DNA of 6,779 nucleotides, taken from Actinomycetes bacterium (GTDB lineage Bacteria > Actinomycetota > Acidimicrobiia > Acidimicrobiales > Acidimicrobiaceae). Below, one piece after another: positions 5,831 through 6,779 of this stretch. The translations under genes were made by a program, and so were the position numbers. The notes beneath the pieces are model-generated. The model made no database searches. It was given only the letters and a program-made list of their open reading frames with translations, and was not told the DNA's origin. The stretch spans positions 1-6,779 of the forward strand of contig JAKBGL010000065.1 of the NCBI GenBank assembly GCA_021833085.1, given 5' to 3'. Every line of letters starts with the position of its first letter. Position 1 is the stretch's first letter.

Positions 5831-6640
5831 ATGAACAAAATGCACGGTTCAGTCGTCGTAACTGGTGCGGCAAGTGGAATAGGATTGGCCGTCGTAGATC
5901 TCCTCTTGGACTCCGGTTACAAGGTTTTGGCTCTTGACATCTTCGAATCAGAAGAGATCCCATACACCTCCTCAACTCACGAAACGTTACTAAAGCGTCA
6001 AGAGACGCACGGAATCGAGCAGATTGAGGTCTACCGATGTGACGTTCGAGAGTACGATGAACTCAACGCCCAGGTAGTGTCATACGTTGCTTCTAGGTCC
6101 CAACGTTTCGGAGACCTTGGACTTTCTGCAGCTATCGCATGCGCTGGAGTCGTAGATGGGAGAGAGTACTCATGGCACCTACCAAAAGACGTCGAACGTC
6201 TCATAGTCGACACCAACCTCTTTGGGGTTATGAACCTAGCTAGAGCAACGATAGACCAAATCATAGAGTCGAGTGACCCGATCAAGCGATTCATAGCCGT
6301 ATCATCTGTAGCAGGTGTCAAGGCGTTACCCCGTCTCGGAGCCTACGTTGCATCTAAGCACGGCGTCAATGGGTACGTAAAGTCCCTCGCGCTAGAGCTA
6401 AGAGGTACTAACGTTACAGTAAACGTCGTCTCACCTGGATCCACTAGGACGGAGATACTTGAACAGTCGGCTAGAGTTTACGGTCTTGAGTCATCTAGCC
6501 GTTTTGCTGATCAACACCTCACCCAGCGACTTATCGAACCTAAGGAGATCGCAGACGCCGTCATGTTTTTACTCTCCGAACAGGCAAACTCAATAACTGG
6601 AAGCGTATTAGCAGTAGACGCTGGCCTTTCTCTTACCTAA
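5831..6640 (+). CDS. short-chain dehydrogenase/reductase, probably mycofactocin-coupled
   Basis: This is a complete classical SDR of 269 aa. Motifs in order are TGAASGIG (11-18) for the dinucleotide, D36 at the end of beta-2 indicating NAD(H) preference, D71-V72 for adenine, CAG at 104-106 in place of the usual NAG, and N129, S159, Y172 and K176 as the catalytic tetrad. PGSTRTEI follows at 202-209 and AVDAGLSLT at the C-terminus. The stretch between D36 and D71 is about ten residues longer than in ordinary SDRs and contains IPYTSSTHETL. It resembles the insertion of mycofactocin-linked SDRs, in which NAD is buried and not exchanged. The ATG follows the mftE stop with no gap, which suggests translational coupling. 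The likely role is oxidation of an alcohol, with electrons passing via bound NAD to mycofactocin. The substrate cannot be told from sequence. Confidence 0.88.
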   Translation: MNKMHGSVVVTGAASGIGLAVVDLLLDSGYKVLALDIFESEEIPYTSSTHETLLKRQETHGIEQIEVYRCDVREYDELNAQVVSYVASRSQRFGDLGLSAAIACAGVVDGREYSWHLPKDVERLIVDTNLFGVMNLARATIDQIIESSDPIKRFIAVSSVAGVKALPRLGAYVASKHGVNGYVKSLALELRGTNVTVNVVSPGSTRTEILEQSARVYGLESSSRFADQHLTQRLIEPKEIADAVMFLLSEQANSITGSVLAVDAGLSLT

Positions 6641-6706
6641 CTCGAAGGTACTTCAGTCACCTACCGTCGTCAATCAGCAAAAGTCCATAGGGGCAATCTC
6701 GACGCT

Positions 6707-6779
6707 GTGGGCTTCAGTCTACTAAGAGCTCCAGGTTCCACCAAGAGTGTCCACCTCTCAACTAGAGTGGTCGCGGTAA
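6707..6779 (+). CDS. possible start of a downstream gene (candidate mftF), cut by the right edge
   Basis: After the SDR stop one plus-strand frame stays open to the window edge, and within it a GTG at 6707 could start a protein beginning VGFSLLRAPGSTKSVHLSTRVVAV. An AGGGG sequence at 6689-6693 is 13 bases upstream, a poor Shine-Dalgarno spacing. The pattern 'P-G-x-x-x-x-V-x-L-x-x-R-V-V' vaguely recalls the N-terminus of the mycofactocin glycosyltransferase MftF, which commonly follows mftE. Only 24 codons are visible, so this could equally be non-coding sequence. Bases 6641-6706 between it and the SDR show no hairpin with a T-run and no other gene. Confidence 0.3.
   Translation, partial: MGFSLLRAPGSTKSVHLSTRVVAV

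Noticed and set aside
6751..6770. Hairpin CCAC(C)TCT-CAACT-AGAGTGG as a possible terminator
   Set aside because: The stem is seven pairs with a bulge, no T-run follows, and it lies in a frame that may be coding.
6641..6779. MftA precursor peptide (short ORF ending near C-G-V-Y)
   Set aside because: No short frame here or elsewhere in the window ends with the conserved MftA tail; mftA, mftB and mftC must lie outside.

Overview
The window is a single plus-strand operon of at least seven co-directional genes, packed with overlaps or gaps of 0-2 bases. It reads as the downstream part of a mycofactocin (MFT) gene cluster. The content fits an actinomycete-type bacterium. GC is near one half by eye and AGA, CTA and ATA codons are common, which is unusual for high-GC Actinobacteria. 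My best guess is an Acidimicrobiia-like lineage (Acidithrix/Ferrimicrobium/Ferrithrix type); this is inference from gene content and composition, not from a marker gene.

Layout. Bases 1-1561 hold the 3' portion of a FadH/old-yellow-enzyme type reductase (FMN barrel, Fe-S cysteines, FAD/NAD domains), cut by the left edge. Bases 1561-5078 hold a four-gene electron-transfer module: ETF alpha, a FixC/ETF-quinone oxidoreductase-like flavoprotein, a FixX-like ferredoxin, and a very divergent ETF beta. Next come the creatininase-family peptidase MftE (about 5075-5830) and a short-chain dehydrogenase/reductase (5831-6640). The last ~70 bases may hold the start of another gene, possibly the mycofactocin glycosyltransferase mftF, but the evidence is thin.

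How the genes may work together. MftE is the maturation peptidase of the mycofactocin pathway and is the anchor for the assignment. The SDR carries extra residues between beta-2 and beta-3, resembling mycofactocin-linked dehydrogenases whose NAD is thought not to exchange and to be re-oxidised by mycofactocin. The ETF/FixC/FixX module could carry electrons from reduced mycofactocin, or from the OYE-like reductase, to the quinone pool. That would be a role comparable to MftG in mycobacteria. This electron route is inference; the gene identities are well supported by motifs.

The precursor peptide mftA, its chaperone mftB and the radical-SAM enzyme mftC are not in the window, nor are mftD and mftG. 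No RNA gene, CRISPR array, insertion sequence or convincing transcription terminator was seen. No gap longer than 66 bases lies between called genes.
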